Origin: Temnopleurus reevesii
Lineage: Eukaryota > Echinodermata > Echinoidea > Temnopleuroida > Temnopleuridae
Length of the DNA stretch: 64,000 nucleotides
Reading direction: 5' to 3'
Assembly (NCBI GenBank): GCA_036244855.1
Contig: BQKZ01000559.1
Coordinates: forward strand, 97,259-161,258
The position numbers were made by a program, and so were the translations under genes. The notes beneath the pieces were generated by a model. It saw nothing but the letters and a program-made list of their open reading frames with translations. It was not told the origin of the DNA and did no database searches. Below are positions 46,022 to 59,060 of this stretch, piece after piece (the stretch's first letter is position 1; every line of letters starts with the position of its first letter).

Positions 46022-46091
46022 ATGAGATTCGAACCGCGATCCGTTGGTTGTAAGGCGATAGTCATGACCAGTACACCAAGACGCCTCCCTT
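46022..46091 (-). mobile_element. tRNA-derived SINE head
   Basis: On the minus strand the sequence begins GGAGGCGTCTTGGTGTACTG, with an A-box-like TGGTGTACTGGTC and a B-box-like GGTTCGAATCTC at the right spacing for a tRNA. The anticodon stem does not pair well around CCTTACAACC and the acceptor stem has no partner, so a SINE head or tRNA pseudogene is much more likely than a working tRNA gene. The 3' body is not recognised. Confidence 0.55.
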
Positions 46092-48293
46092 TTCTTTGAA
46101 AGAAATATGTCATATTAATAAATGTCTTTATACACAGCAGATGTTGATTGACGTGCGGATTTGAGTGTTTTCCTTCACATATGAGATCTGTTTAATTTTA
46201 CAAAACGGGAGTTTGGCAGGGAGCGTCTGTGGCTCTCAGAACAAGCTTCATATAAATAACGTTAAAACCTAGAAATCCATCTAAACCCCAATGAAATATG
46301 TAGAGCGGTGTCTTTGCCAGTGATTTACCATTCCCACACCTGAGCGTCAGTGTTTATTTAGGTAGTTTTATAACTTTCATCACGTACAAGTTCAAATGCA
46401 TCTCACCAAGATGAGAGAGAGTAAAGGGAGGAAAGAGGAAAATGAGGTACCATTTTCCCTCTCTATTTTACAAATATGCATCTCGGATCATCGTAAATCA
46501 TAGAAAGATGAGAGAGATGGAGGAAGGAATTGGGTAAGTTTCTTCTCACAGCTCTCATCGTGAAGATGGGCTTGTCAAGCTGATTGTTTGATATCGATAA
46601 ATCGTGAACCTGAACGTGCATGTCGTGTCATTGGCTAGAAACTGCTCTCTTCACATCTCCTGGGATTATTTATAAGTTTGTGAAAGATTAACAAATATTT
46701 ACGGGCAGGCTCAGAAAACAATGGCACAACTTAACCAAACAAGCGACACGGGCAAAATATTGATGGCTTTACCCTTTGACCTGGCGATGTCACAAATTTT
46801 GGGTGAGGGAGGAGGAGCTGTGACTCTGTAGATTTCAGCAGACATGGGACGCCTGATGACACTGCGTGCAAACATGACATGGTAGAGAATGTCCATCCGT
46901 TTTAAAGCAATAAACACACAACCAGCCAATCACTTCTCACTCATCTTTGATAAATTCTGTTGCTATGACAGCGTTCACCTTACAAAGTACATCCCTGAGA
47001 AATAACGATCTGCCATTACATTCTAAACTCATCGTCGGTAGATGGCGATTAACTTCTGACACAGTCTTAGAAGCGGCCTTTACCTATGATCTTGAAGTGG
47101 CAATCCATCTCCCTAGTTTTGTTCATGGAACAAAGCAAAAAAAAGTTTTCAAACTCTTCCAAGATCTGCGAGGGTAATTATCATGAACAGTGTGAGAGAA
47201 AGCTTCAGGTGAGATCAAAACAGAGTCAAAGATAATACACCAAGAAGAGATTTATCGTGGAAATAGTAACAGCTGGGCTGCCTGTTTGTGTATGTAGAAA
47301 TCACGTCCGTGACCAACCACACAAAACTTTCGCCCATTTCCGACGATTTATAACGGCTTGGTGCAAATTAAGTCTTTAGATTGATGTTCTGGAATTTCTC
47401 TTCTCCAAGTGTGAGTTCTGTCAAAAGAAACAGCATATCGTAGAGAAGCAGAATCGAAGCCTAGAAAAGATGGTGACACTTTCAACGTAAATGTATTTAT
47501 TAGGCCAATTAGACCATGAAAAACTGTCTTTATGCTTCAGTTTTCGTTTGTTTCTATATATCCCTACGACACTGTATGACAAAGAAAGCATATATGCAAA
47601 TATAAGAAGTACAACTGTTTTAAGAATATGTGCTTTATACGAAACAGAGGGAAATGGTTTCCTCTGTCTTTCACGATGACCTATTTAATGGATGTATGTT
47701 TCATTGCATTTCAGTATATCATAATTGAAATAAAAAAATTCTTAAACTTAGCTTTTTATTTTGTTTATCAGTCTGCACCGTTCGATTTCGGGTTCGACTG
47801 CACATTTATTTGGATATAGTCTTATAGATGTTTAAAATTGTGCTGAAAATGTAAAATCAATAAAATCAATAATTAAGGAATATTCATATTAACAGGTAAA
47901 TGATATTGTAAAAATATCCTTCTGTATAATAGAAGCCATCTAATCATTACATTGTGTTCCAACAGTTGCATTTTGTAGAAGGATGTTGTAGTAAGTATGT
48001 CGTGATAAATGTACCATATTTGATAATCACTAATAAATGCGGTGTCATTGTCGGCATGAAAGTCCATACTGCCTTCAGCAATGGAAACATACATTTCACG
48101 CATTAGATAGTCTAGAATATTTGTCAAAGTCAATGATATTATATTCATGTGTATGGAGTATTACTCATTCTTTCAGCTCTTCCGATATTTGTTCCCTGGG
48201 TCATTGCACTGCCACGAATAGTTTACTCAACATTTTAAAGGCAAGGAAAATACTTTATAGTATGTGTCTTTATACAGATAGTTAATATGTCCA
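46092..48293. other. Non-coding stretch with GC-richer parts
   Basis: A hairpin GAGGAAAATG...CATTTTCCCTC lies near 46433-46463. The part 46690-47180 is GC-richer. It contains a CCAAT box at 46926-46930 beside the start of a 72-codon minus-strand frame (46711-46929), but neither that frame nor the plus-strand one at 46947-47177 shows a known domain. Confidence 0.35.
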
Positions 48294-48493
48294 CTTTGCA
48301 GAACGCTAAGATGCTTTTGCACCTGGCTCTAGCTGTCGCCATTCCAGCGCCAATAAACAGTCATGTCAGGTACCAATTTACGTCACCTGGGTTGAGTGCA
48401 TTACAAAGTAGATGAATTTTTGGGATTTTGGGGGATTCAAACCACAGCTGCCTGTTTGAAAGTCAAGAATCATGTTTATTACACCACGGCGCT
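48294..48493 (-). mobile_element. Diverged tRNA-derived SINE, related to the one at 41513-41837
   Basis: On the minus strand it begins GCGCCGTGGTGTAATAAAC and then has GTGGTTTGAATCCCCC as the B-box region. The central TGCACTCAACCCAGGTGACG and GGTACCTGACATG match the SINE at 41 kb in the same order. Many substitutions and the missing GCGCTATA/ATT tail mark it as an old, truncated copy. Confidence 0.65.
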
Positions 48494-49885
48494 TTCACGC
48501 TGTAATTATTACCGTGATTATAATCATTGTTGTTGTTATAGCCTTTTGCTATTTTCACATCTTTGTAGAGCATTGTTTAAATTTCAAAATTCGATGACGG
48601 AGCCTTTAAGGCAAAGCCCCTAGAGTTATGATTACTACTATCCCTTGAACTAACACAGGAAAATACTTTGTCGTTCCTAGCTACATTTTCCCCCATGAAT
48701 CCGATTCGGAAACCTAGTCATGCCTCAGTGCAAAATCGTGTGACTGACTGCTGGCACATCTTCGGGATATATCTATTTTTTCATAAATATATTTATATTT
48801 TCGTCTCCAAATCTAATCCCTCTCCTTCTCCAATGAAGACGCAGTGGATATCAGAACAAGGACATATAATTTCCCCCCATTTCCACAAACTCGCCTATAA
48901 ACATTTCATGCGAATAATGAACGATACAGACAGTGAAAGATAGATTCCTTTATAATTGTTTTATTTTGCTGTTGTTGTTTTATTCAGCCTCTAATCTTCC
49001 TTCACGAAGACATAAATGCAGCGAAAAGAATTTCCTTTTCTTTCCTTTTCCTTTTACAAATCAATAAAATATATAAAAGGCATGATTTCTTTGGTCCTAA
49101 GTTTTTTTTTGTTTTTTTTAAGACAAAAATAAAGAATCAATTGTTATCATAAAATGACAATTTTCCCCACTTGACAGAGCAAACTGTACCATAATTTCTT
49201 AATGTTTATATTCGTCAATAATTACGCGTATATGGCATAACACTATTGCAGACATTTACCCAGCATTTTCGTAATGTTGCAGCATTTTTTTATTAAAATT
49301 CAGGTAAACCTGGGCTAACTGCTAACGAAATATGTCCTCTTTTAGTCCAATCAACACCACACTTTATTCTTTCCAATCGTTTTTATTCCCTTGAAACGTC
49401 TCTATTTCAAGATCATGTGTTTCAAATTTGCAAATATTGCCGACAAAGGTGTAAAATACTTGTCACTTCAGATATTTCCTGGAGGGGATGTCGACGAAGG
49501 ATATATCTTTGCTATTTAGTTCTTGATATCCGTCACGGATGGTATCAGAACTACATCGACGGGAATCGAGAGAAATGGAATAAATTGAGGCGATAATTTT
49601 TACCAAATTGTCCGAAAGTGATGACAATACTTTTTGCTTCCGAGTCTAGTTCATTTGTAATCCAAACGAATTTTTCGTCCATCTGCCGATTTTACAAGGG
49701 GTAGGTATCTGTTATCGGTTGAGCAGATAGAAATATTGCATGTTAGTGGTGGAATCCATATTAAAATGATATTTTCTTTTCTCTAATTAAAGTTCAAAAA
49801 TGCTTGCCGAACTTGTGTTGGTAAACATATTTGCCACAACATTTGCGTATGTGAAAATTACAAAATATGCCAATTTATATTTGTC
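48494..49885. other. Non-coding stretch, nothing recognised
   Basis: A CTTTTC/TTTCC-rich tract at 49033-49057 and poly-T near 49103; no gene. Confidence 0.5.
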
Positions 49886-50014
49886 AACAAAATGTGTACA
49901 TCAATGAGCACTCTGCTTGGTGCTCATTAATGCACAAATCTTTGTATATTAAAATTATATATTAAAAAAAAACATATATTTCTGCCTGCATTGCTATAAA
50001 CAATGCAAATGGCA
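49886..50014. other. Two adjacent hairpins
   Basis: The first has perfect arms AATGAGCAC (49903-49911) and GTGCTCATT (49920-49928), extended outward by imperfect pairing to a stem of about 25 bp. The second has CTGCC, TGCATTG, a 7-base loop, CAATGCA and, after a 3-base bulge, GGCAG (49983-50014). No mature microRNA I know is present in either arm. Confidence 0.4.
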
Positions 50015-50795
50015 GCTTGACAACACCTCAAACTAATAGTCGTGGTCAGCATGTTTGGACATATTTAATGGAAACACTCACCAGCAATATGTTGCGACAA
50101 ATTGTTATACAAACTAAGTTTATTGTTTACAACATCTATAACTAATTTGCAGGCTGGAACTATAAAGAAAGAGAGACTTTACCCTGCATAAATCGTTCCT
50201 CGGAACGTGTTCATGTGTCCACTATTTACATTTTGAAATGTCTGTGTCATATATTTCCTCGATAATATATGAAAAGCTTCTTAGAGTGGTGCAAGGAGAA
50301 CGTGACTATGGAGACAACGAAACCCGTGAATGGAAATAAATAATGGAAATTTACGGTTCTCAATTATGAAGCAAAATATTTTATGATTTAACATCAGACA
50401 ACTGTGTGATACTTTTCGAACTTGCATCTGCTACTGTAAAACTGACAAGAGGAGCTCGTAATTATTGAGGAAATAATTTGAACAATTTTTTATCCTGTCA
50501 GCCTGTGTATTTCCACAGAGCAAGAAATGAGATGAAATTTTTTCATTACCGGAGAAAATTTACATTGTGTTGACTCTTCATTTTTTGGTAATATTAATTG
50601 AACAACTAGAAATTAAATGAACTGTTAAATCCTCGAGAAATAAATTTAAAAAAAATAGACATGAGCAGATGAGGATCGAGCTTGCACAAATATTAAATAG
50701 TTATGATTTAACATTAGAGCCCTTGATATTATGTCTTTATCTTATTATGTCATTTTTGCTACTACTGTTATTTGGTTTGTTCTACATCATACCAA
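50015..50795. other. Non-coding stretch, nothing recognised
   Basis: AT-rich; no feature seen. Confidence 0.5.
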
Positions 50796-50828
50796 GGATA
50801 TATCAGCTCGGTCCGAGCTGATATATCC
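50796..50828. repeat. Perfect 33-bp palindrome
   Basis: GGATATATCAGCTCGG and CCGAGCTGATATATCC are exact reverse complements around a single central T. Short ATCATACC direct repeats lie on both sides (50787-50794 and 50833-50840), as expected if the palindrome is the remnant of an inserted foldback element with an 8-bp target duplication. Confidence 0.8.
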
Positions 50829-52500
50829 ATGATCATACCTAAAACCAGGTACCTCCTAAAACCATTAAAACAATATCGGTAATCAACTGGGTATCGGCAA
50901 CACGAATGGAGGGGGTTGATTTCATCTTATTGAAAGTGGGGTACAGATATAGCCCGATAAAGACAAAAACAAAAAAGAAAGTAAATTAGGACGTTCAGAT
51001 GTGATCGAATTGAAATAGCTTCTGTCATATGTAAGATCATAGTTCAAAGGTCACGGTCTTAGTAACCAGATGACCCGAGGGAAAGTCCTTTTCACAATTC
51101 CAAGGTGATAATGGGAGGGTCAAGGGGAGAGATTGGTAACTCTAGAAGGGGTCATGTATCCTCGGGGCACCGCACCAACCAACGTCTTGTTTCAGCGCCG
51201 GGACTTGACGCCCGCTTTCGAACTTGCAAAGACAGGAGAAGAGATAGATAAAGAGGACTATATAAAGAGAGAAAGAGTATAAACGATTGTTCTGACACAT
51301 TATGACTTCCCAAATGTCTTCAATCACTTTCATAGTAGCAGTGTGGTATGTTTTCAGAATGATGACGTTATGTAAACTTTCTTGAAGTAATTTTCTATAT
51401 TTTCAAGGTGAAAATTCAAAAGAATAATCCCTTTTCAACAAAAGCTATCACATAAACAGAACAAAGGTGTTTTCATAAAGATCGACAACTAACAAAAAAC
51501 TATAGATATCTAATGACAAGAGAAACTGAAGAAAACAATGCAAATTACTAGTCATGTCGGCAACTTGAAAACATCATATTTTCTATAAATCCGGATTCCA
51601 TTCGTATCAATACTACAAAATTCAATACTAAAAAATTATTTGTCTGATCATCGACCATATAATTTCTTTAGAAATGCACTTTTCTACACACAACTTCGAA
51701 ATATTTCATGAATGAATGTTGAGCTTGAATTATTTCATATTTAATTTTCACATTCTAATAAATACATCATGAATTTATATCTGTGCAAGATTTGTACAGA
51801 AAAACTAATGAAACGCATGCACAAACATATAGACTATTAATAATATGTATCTCCTAGTTAGATTTCTAAAAAGTCAAATTACGGACAAAGGTACTATTTT
51901 CAATATTTATATGAACAAAGTAAATTATTAGGAACACAACAACGATCGAATCAAGTTGCCACTTTGTTTTTTTACTTTCTGTATGATCCTAGTTTTCAAG
52001 TCAATAGTCAATAAAGGATCTTGATTTTTAGTAGTTTGCTGCCACTGTTTCCATTCGGCAGAACACTTCCTGAAATATTATTATTGTTATTTTGTTTATT
52101 CAAGAATACTCTCAACTCGACGTTACAAACCACATATTATCCAACATTGACCAAAGCTTTCTTAATTTTTATTCATATTTCTTGTACAGATACATTACTA
52201 TCTAAAATCTTTCGGTTAACTGTGAATCATTAGATAAAGTGTTGGTTATCTTTTCTTCCTCCCATTTTTGCTTTTCTTCCCATCATTATATTTCACAGAA
52301 TATATGTGACAGAAAACGGATGAATCTGTTGAGAAATTTCATTTCATTGCAAAACACTTTTATTGAGAAAGAATTCTGAATTACAAAATGATTACGTATG
52401 ATTTAACAAAATCATTTAGGATATGGAGTGAACGATATTTGAATTAAATAAACTCCTTGCATAGTTCTCTCGATGAATATAATTTATATATGAACACGTC
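50829..52500. other. Non-coding stretch, nothing recognised
   Basis: No gene recognised. The minus-strand frame at 51142-51333 has no motif. Confidence 0.45.
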
Positions 52501-52720
52501 TTGCAAGGAGGGGGAGGGGGGCTTTTTTTGACCGGTCAATATAATCATCCCTACTTCGTTTCGTATTTCTACATTCAATATACTGGGGTGGGGGCGCTAT
52601 GGACCCGCCCCCTTCCCGATGTCAATTCTTGGATACATACATACCTTTAATAGAAATTTGGAATTTTATTCCACGAGCTCTTTTTTTTTAAAAAAAGGTA
52701 TTAGGCCTTATATCTCACAG
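52501..52720. other. GC-rich low-complexity patch
   Basis: A GGGGGAGGGGGG run at 52509-52521, a hairpin GGGGGCG...CGCCCCC near 52590-52613, and a T/A homopolymer pair at 52681-52697. Confidence 0.6.
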
Positions 52721-53330
52721 TGGTAGAAAGGTAAGCGTATTTCGGGTTTTATACGGACCGACGTTAGTGAGAGGAGGTTGAGAGGAGACGACACGGGTGA
52801 GATAGCGGGTAGAGAGACCTCGTCGGCCGTGTGTTGCACCCAAGCTACTCCATCGCCTCTCTTTCATCGCTTTCTATCCACTATTTGAACTCAAACATGC
52901 GCATAATAGAGTAATTTATGTGGGTCCAAACGAGGTGGACCGTCTACCGATTGTGAATGAAGGAGTAGAGGCAAGGAGAGGGGAAGGGAGGTGATGGAGA
53001 ACTAGAGAAAGAAAGGAGAAAAGAGAGAACAAATCTTTTACATTCACACGATTTGTGAAACTTGAAACCATTCTTTGTCCCTTTGTGACACTTCTCTGTC
53101 CGACTGAAGAAGAATTGGATATTGCAGAGGGAAAGGCGGCAGCAATCGAATGAAACGAGAGAGTTACTATTGTTTGTGAGTTTATCTCCATTCCTAATAC
53201 TCCATATCAAACTTCGGACACCGTCTCGCGTTTTCTCGTACGAACTCTGTTGACATCCAATGTGGCAGTCTGAAACACGCTCCAGTACAAATTCACCAAT
53301 ATGCATGATCAAGCTATAGTTAAGTTTTTT
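52721..53330. other. GC-richer island; candidate regulatory DNA
   Basis: An AAAG/GTAAGC donor-like site at 52728-52737, then CpG-containing sequence. The overlapping minus-strand frames (52916-53312) end in tracts of S, L and F encoded by a purine-rich run (52955-53030). No protein family recognised. Confidence 0.2.
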
Positions 53331-54654
53331 TTTGTGAAATAACTTTAAAAAGTCATCATATTTACAGATATAGATTTAGGCACAAATTATTTCAACGTGA
53401 GAATGCGTCAAAAATGAAATAGGCTGCAGATGGCAACAGGTAAAGGTTATTAGCATGATTAATACCTTATCAACACAAACTCTCATGTTTGGCGCCTTAT
53501 CCAAGTTTGGACTAAATTTACGTGTTATCTTATGAAGATGTGCCTTTGCGCAGTTAGAACCGTTGTTCATCCACCTATGTCATCTTTTGACCGGTGTTTC
53601 CACATACGGTAGCTTCATAGTCATGGTTGACCTCTCTGAACTCCAAGTAATCTGCATATAAAAAAAAATAAAGAAAGAACAATGATTGAGATGTGATAGC
53701 TTGAATAATATTGATACAATACAAAAGTATCATGAGAGGATAATATCAGATGTGTACATTTGAGTTACCGGATACAAGTACATAAGTATAACGAAATACA
53801 TGATACAAACAAAGTTAAGACTTCGGATTCGAAAACTCGTGAATCATTAGGAGATAATTATTGATATTATAATTATTTTCATTATATTATCATTATCATC
53901 ATCACCATCATATTCGTCATTAATATATTCGGCATTTAAAATCATGCAGTGTAAACAAATGCTACAAAGCAAAATATTGACAAACAGATAAAGGGCATTA
54001 GAAGTTCGCTGTTAGAGGTATATACTTACAGAATGAAATGACAACGCAGAATTATTTTTGGAAAATATATTATGATCCATTACAGATGATAATGAAATCT
54101 TTAATATGAAGCCATAATTAATTTACGTGTCTATATCGAACAGCATTAACAATGACAATTAACAATTTTCTTGAAAATAATTCGTGCATAGTGATTATTG
54201 TAGCAATAGACAAAAATGTCATGTCCGTGACGAAGGTCAAAAACTATATTAATACAGACATCTGTGACAGTACCAAGAATGATTGTAGAGGATAGTTCGA
54301 TAAGTACATTAGCCATAAACATGACATCTAAGAGCCTTTCTTTTTGCACAAAATTGTGAACTACAAACAGCAAGTTTAACATCTTACTTATATTCTTGCA
54401 ATTGTACAACGTTCTTAGGATTTAACTGGGGCAAATGTAATTGTTATGCTTCTTTTTTTTACCACTAATATGTACACGTTTCAATGTACTTTATTTGAGA
54501 TTTCATTACACAGAAATAACATAATAACACATACAATTTACATTTTAATACCCAAGATCTGGAAATTAAAAGCTCACGTGCACTTGCTTCCACACAAACT
54601 GACGAACCATTATAAAATGACAAAATTCCACCAACCAAAACCCACATTTGCACT
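53331..54654. other. Non-coding stretch, nothing recognised
   Basis: An ATT/ATC-rich tract at 53856-53925. No gene. Confidence 0.5.
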
Positions 54655-54708
54655 ATCTCTCTCTCTCTCTCTCTCAAACACTCACTCACACACACACACA
54701 AACGCACA
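54655..54708 (+). repeat. (CT)n followed by (CA)n microsatellite
   Basis: A pure CT run at 54655-54675 changes into a CA run through CTCACTCACACACA. Confidence 0.95.
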
Positions 54709-56835
54709 CCGACAGACAGACACACTATCCGTTGACTTTTCCATGAAGTTCCATAGCACAGCGTTGTTGATGTATGCAATAGGTTTATATAAAGTAAACG
54801 TAAGAATGTGTCCTAAATATGTTAACCCGTTGACTACTGGAACCGGGTTGTCCATGCACAATGTCTCTGGGTATTACAGAATTCAGTATTTAACGGGTTA
54901 ATTTTTGTATGTTGTATGTTCTCTCTCCTTCTGAAACTCCCCTTCTCTATCTATGATTCCCCGTATTGACATTTCTGATATTATTGTTTTGATTGCGTCA
55001 TTTCCTTCCATTTGTCTGGATGAACATGAATTTGTGTCATTTCCTGTCATTTGCTTCTCACGCCTAAGATTATTCTTAAGATGTTTTCATTTGATCCTTC
55101 CAGCAAGGTGACACTTTTGAGTGTATCTGTTGACACTTTGACCAAGCAAATCCAGAGTCATCAAAACAGATTACAAGCTTGGATCTCGTTTCTTGCTAGA
55201 TCGGAATCAGGGGGCCCAACTTAATTTGTTAATAACAGTTCATAGTAAAATTACACATCGACTTCTAACCTTAGATATTTCACCCGTCTGATGAAATACG
55301 TCAAACAAGAACCTGATTTGTTTTCTAATGTCAATGATATTAATGAGAATAAGGATTTCCAAGATCTCGCTTAGTCAACAATGATAGATATAGTGGTATA
55401 TGTTAAAAGTTTAAAAAAGAAATTGATGAACTATGTGAATAATAATTAACAAACATTAATGCTCATGTCCTGTGCACTTTTCTTTGCGTATACCTGCCAT
55501 TCAACTGTACTATTACGATCTAATCCCTGTGACGATATGTATGGTTTTTGACGCGAAGGCCTATATTTGCCGCCATAGACTCACCTCGACCCATTTATCC
55601 TTGATTACCTGTCATCTCCACTCCCTAGATCCCATGCATCATCATTGATCCCCGGTCTTATGGCATCGAGACACCAAAACCAAGTCATCCTTAACCCCCT
55701 CAACACATCATCGTCACATCATTGCACCCCATCATCATGAGATTCGAATAACATCTCAAATACAACCAGCGGTCAGACGGTTAAACATGTTAAAGTTGAT
55801 ATTTCACAAGGTCAAGGATTCGTGGTCAAGTTTCAAAACCTAGCTATCAATTCTTCCCTTTTTGCATTCTTAAGGGGATTTTGCAAGGTATGTTTATTTT
55901 CTTGGCATTGTGTTTGTTATATGATAGAAATCCGATCGTTTGATTCGGAATATTTGAATGATTCGAATTGTTAGATGACAAGACTCGTCAATCATTCGCC
56001 ATTGTTTATCTCAATTAAATTGTTTCCTTTTCAACGTTGTCTTCGATCTTACAAGAATCTACATCTGAAAAATTTTCTTCCATCTTTGAAAAGAAAATCC
56101 ATAAATCCACGAGCTCTTTATAATCATTTATTATTATATATATTATTATAATGATTTGAATATTTTATTCAGCTTTTAGAATTTTGAGCTTTTCTCATGT
56201 CCCTCCAAGTACTGAATTCACACCAGTATAAATGTTGACATCAAGCCATTATTGAAGTATCCTATATGCTAGGGAAATATTAATCATACAATTTTAATAT
56301 AAAACTTCAAATAGTGAATGGACGCGTAGGTACGTGCTTGCGAGTATGTGCTTATGTTTATTGGTTTTGTTACAGAAATTACACCCAAACTTTGTGAAGT
56401 ACCAATTCATCAAACTTGATAAACACTTATATTATGTATGAGTCAAATAATACTAATAAATACTTTCATTGGCCATTTCGAGACCTACCGTGAAGTTGTA
56501 ATGATCGTTTGAGTGGTATTCAAGTTAAAAGTAATTGGATTGTGTTGTAGAAAAAGTAAAAAATCATCGCGGCACACGAGTCCATAAGAATAAACACCAA
56601 CAAACTATTAGGACAAAAACACGCCCGAAGCTCGTGCTACAGGAGCTCGTTTTGCTGAAATCAAAGAGCTGTCCAATTATAAATTTGTTTTATATAATTT
56701 GGATTGTATGTCAGGTTTACAAACACAGATGCGAGGTCTAATCTTGATTTGTATTCACATCCATTCCAGCCTCTCCCTTGCATATACATAAAACCAAGAA
56801 TAGTCCCTCAACGTTTCTAAATTAAAAATTTAAAC
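54709..56835. other. Non-coding stretch, nothing recognised
   Basis: A C-rich part with repeated CATCATC words lies at 55600-55745; no convincing frame. Confidence 0.5.
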
Positions 56836-57545
56836 AGGGCAATGTCTGGTCACAAATATAATAGATGATGTTACAAGGCTGGGTCCTGGCCAAGAATTTT
56901 ATGGTTTGATCAAAACCAGAAAATTTAGCCGAACAGATCAAAAAGTTTGGAGTAAATCGGTCAATAAATAAGATCTTGAACTTTGTTAAGTTTAGAGGCA
57001 CCCCAGTCATAATTGACTATAATTTTTCATGTCAAGAAAGTTGTGAATATTTCAAATATATAAATGACCAGTGATTTTCATGCAAATTGGCAACATTTTG
57101 TCACGTGTTAGGACGTATGTCATACATTTCTTGACTGGTATCTTACTATAACCTATTGTTCTTAAGAATTCATTCTAACACATAAAATACATATTTTTTT
57201 TTGTAATATTCAAAATTTTGATTAAATAAATGTACATACACCCATTCTTTAAAAAGGAAATTTTATGCGTTAAAGTTTGTAAAAAATAGCGGATTTGTTT
57301 AAAGTACTTGCATGACATACGTCATATCACGTGACCTAACTTTGCCAATTTGCATGAACATCACTGTTGAGTCATGTAATTGAAATGCTGATCACTGTCT
57401 TGTTTATTGTCCAATTTACTTCAAATTTTTTTTTATCTGTTCGTCTGATTTTTGTTCTGCTTTTAATCTAAGCAAGAATTTACTAGCCCATGCAGACCAA
57501 GTATACAGCAATTTCCTGGATATTTTGTGTCTTAAACTAACAGGA
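56836..57545. mobile_element. Large imperfect foldback of about 700 bp
   Basis: The left arm (about 56836-57118) matches the reverse complement of the right arm (about 57308-57545). Anchors are CCGAACAGATCAAAAA and GGAGTAAATCGGTCAATAAA on the left against ATCTGTTCGTCTG and TTTATTGTCCAATTTACTTC on the right. A nearer pair, TTCATGCAAATTGGCAA with GTCACGTG and ACGTATGTCAT, faces ATGACATACGT, CACGTGAC and TTGCCAATTTGCATGAA. Identity is moderate, with indels. The AT-rich centre (57119-57307) does not pair. No coding capacity, so an old non-autonomous element or an inverted pair of one repeat. Confidence 0.65.
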
Positions 57546-57599
57546 TATATGTAATTTCGAAATTCACTAAGTTTTTTAATTAGCTAATTGTAATACGAT

Positions 57600-57700
57600 T
57601 AGTGCAAATAAATATGTCAGGCAATGCATTATTTCATTGTTGTTGAATTATATTTCTGTTTGTAATGGAAACAAATTGAATTGAATAGATTTAAATTGAA
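57600..57700 (+). mobile_element. LINE-like 3' tail
   Basis: TTTGTAATGGAAACAAATTG followed by AATTGAAT resembles the L2/CR1-type ending at 43841. The start is not defined. Confidence 0.35.
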
Positions 57701-58246
57701 ATTTTACAATAAAGCAGTGGTTTCGCCAATCCTTGTACTCCCACCCTTATAATCCTGGCATTTTTTTTTTTTGCCCATTATTGAGCTTAATCTTCGGAGA
57801 GCCCACTTCTTTTAACCACATAACTTTGACTAAGATCAATTTTTATATATACATTGCGTGTGTTTTCCCTGGAAATATTACCTTTCAATTTGACTCTGTA
57901 AAATGTCTAGATTGTTCAATGGGGTGTGATTTTGAGTTTGTTTGTGTCATATGGTGGATCTGACCCATTGCGTATACAAATATCCGATCTCACCCTTGTA
58001 TCTTCACGATTGGTCTTCTTTCATTTCAGATAAATAAGGGTGCTTGTCAACTCCTTGTCTGGAGTAAGATAACATACTTGCTATCAAACATCTTGTTTCC
58101 GAATATAATATCAATTTCATTTATCAGTGCAGGTTGCAACCGATTCTGTGACAAGTATATAGATATGAAGTATTGTAAATCACCGAGAGATGAATCGTTG
58201 TGTTTTGATTGACATGTGTTAATGGAAATGTATTGTGTATACTGTT

Positions 58247-58348
58247 NNNNNNNNNNNNNNNNNNNNNNNNNNNNNNNNNNNNNNNNNNNNNNNNNNNNNN
58301 NNNNNNNNNNNNNNNNNNNNNNNNNNNNNNNNNNNNNNNNNNNNNNNN
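58247..58348. other. Assembly gap (102 N)
   Basis: A run of Ns. Frames drawn through it are meaningless. The 500 bp to the left (57717-58246) shows no gene. Confidence 0.99.
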
Positions 58349-58689
58349 CCACTACCTGACTATCGTATATCCTATTAGGCGAACACCCTTGGTCTCCGAT
58401 TTTTTTGGGGGTGGACTTGATAAATAAGCACTGGCTCAGATGTATTACGGATATTGATTTATCTTACATTCCCCATATTAGCATTTTTGTTTTGTTTCAT
58501 GTACGACATTATTTTGTTATTCAAATGTAGTTCAACAAAGTTTTCTAAACTGGAGCCATAACAAGTTAATGTTTTTATTAAAAAGGTACTAGTAAAGAAT
58601 GGATATGAAAATTGCTCAGAGTAACATCGAGAAATCGAGAAGGTTAAGTCAAATATCTCGCAAGCAAATCCAACCTATCAATGGCATGC
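58349..58689. other. Non-coding stretch, nothing recognised
   Basis: No feature seen. Confidence 0.5.
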
Positions 58690-59060
58690 AAAGTAGTCAT
58701 TTATAACGCCACTCCTGTCTGGGCATATGGCCCCTTCCTCGCCCTCTCCCTCCCCGACGCCCTCCCATGTGCATGGGGTGATTGATACGATACACACGTT
58801 CTGTGATGGATAGTGGGGGAGGTGGTGACGGTGGACTTGTTATTTGGGACAATACTTGTTGAAAGTTTAGGCAGGAAACACGTAACGAGTGGGCTCAATC
58901 ACATTGTTATTTACTGACAATTATTAGAAAGCGTCCCATCAATCACCCCGGCGCGCCCCGGTCGTCTCTACGGAAGAACTGGGGAGAGACGCATCGATGG
59001 GGGTTTCGATGTATCTGGTGTATGTTGGGCGTGTTGGTTGATGATGGTGTCGTGACACTT
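58690..59060. other. GC-richer island; candidate cis-regulatory module
   Basis: Contains CCTCGCCCTCTCCCTCCCC, CCCCGGCGCGCCCCGG (58946-58961) and several GAT-rich words in otherwise AT-rich surroundings. The 65-codon minus-strand frame inside has no recognised motif. Regulatory DNA is an inference from composition only. Confidence 0.25.

Noticed and set aside
46022..46091. Functional tRNA gene on the minus strand
   Set aside because: A- and B-box-like sequences are present, but the anticodon stem does not pair and no acceptor partner is seen; called a SINE head instead.
54446..54901. 151-codon frame, the longest in the window
   Set aside because: The middle is a translation of the CT/CA microsatellite (SLSLSLS, HSHTHT). 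The flanks have no known motif.
55519..55576. ATGGCGGCAAAT start context on the minus strand
   Set aside because: The frame closes after 18 codons, has no donor at its end and no promoter-like motifs upstream.
58047..58427. Open frames of 72-101 codons on both strands
   Set aside because: They run through the 102-N gap and are artefacts.
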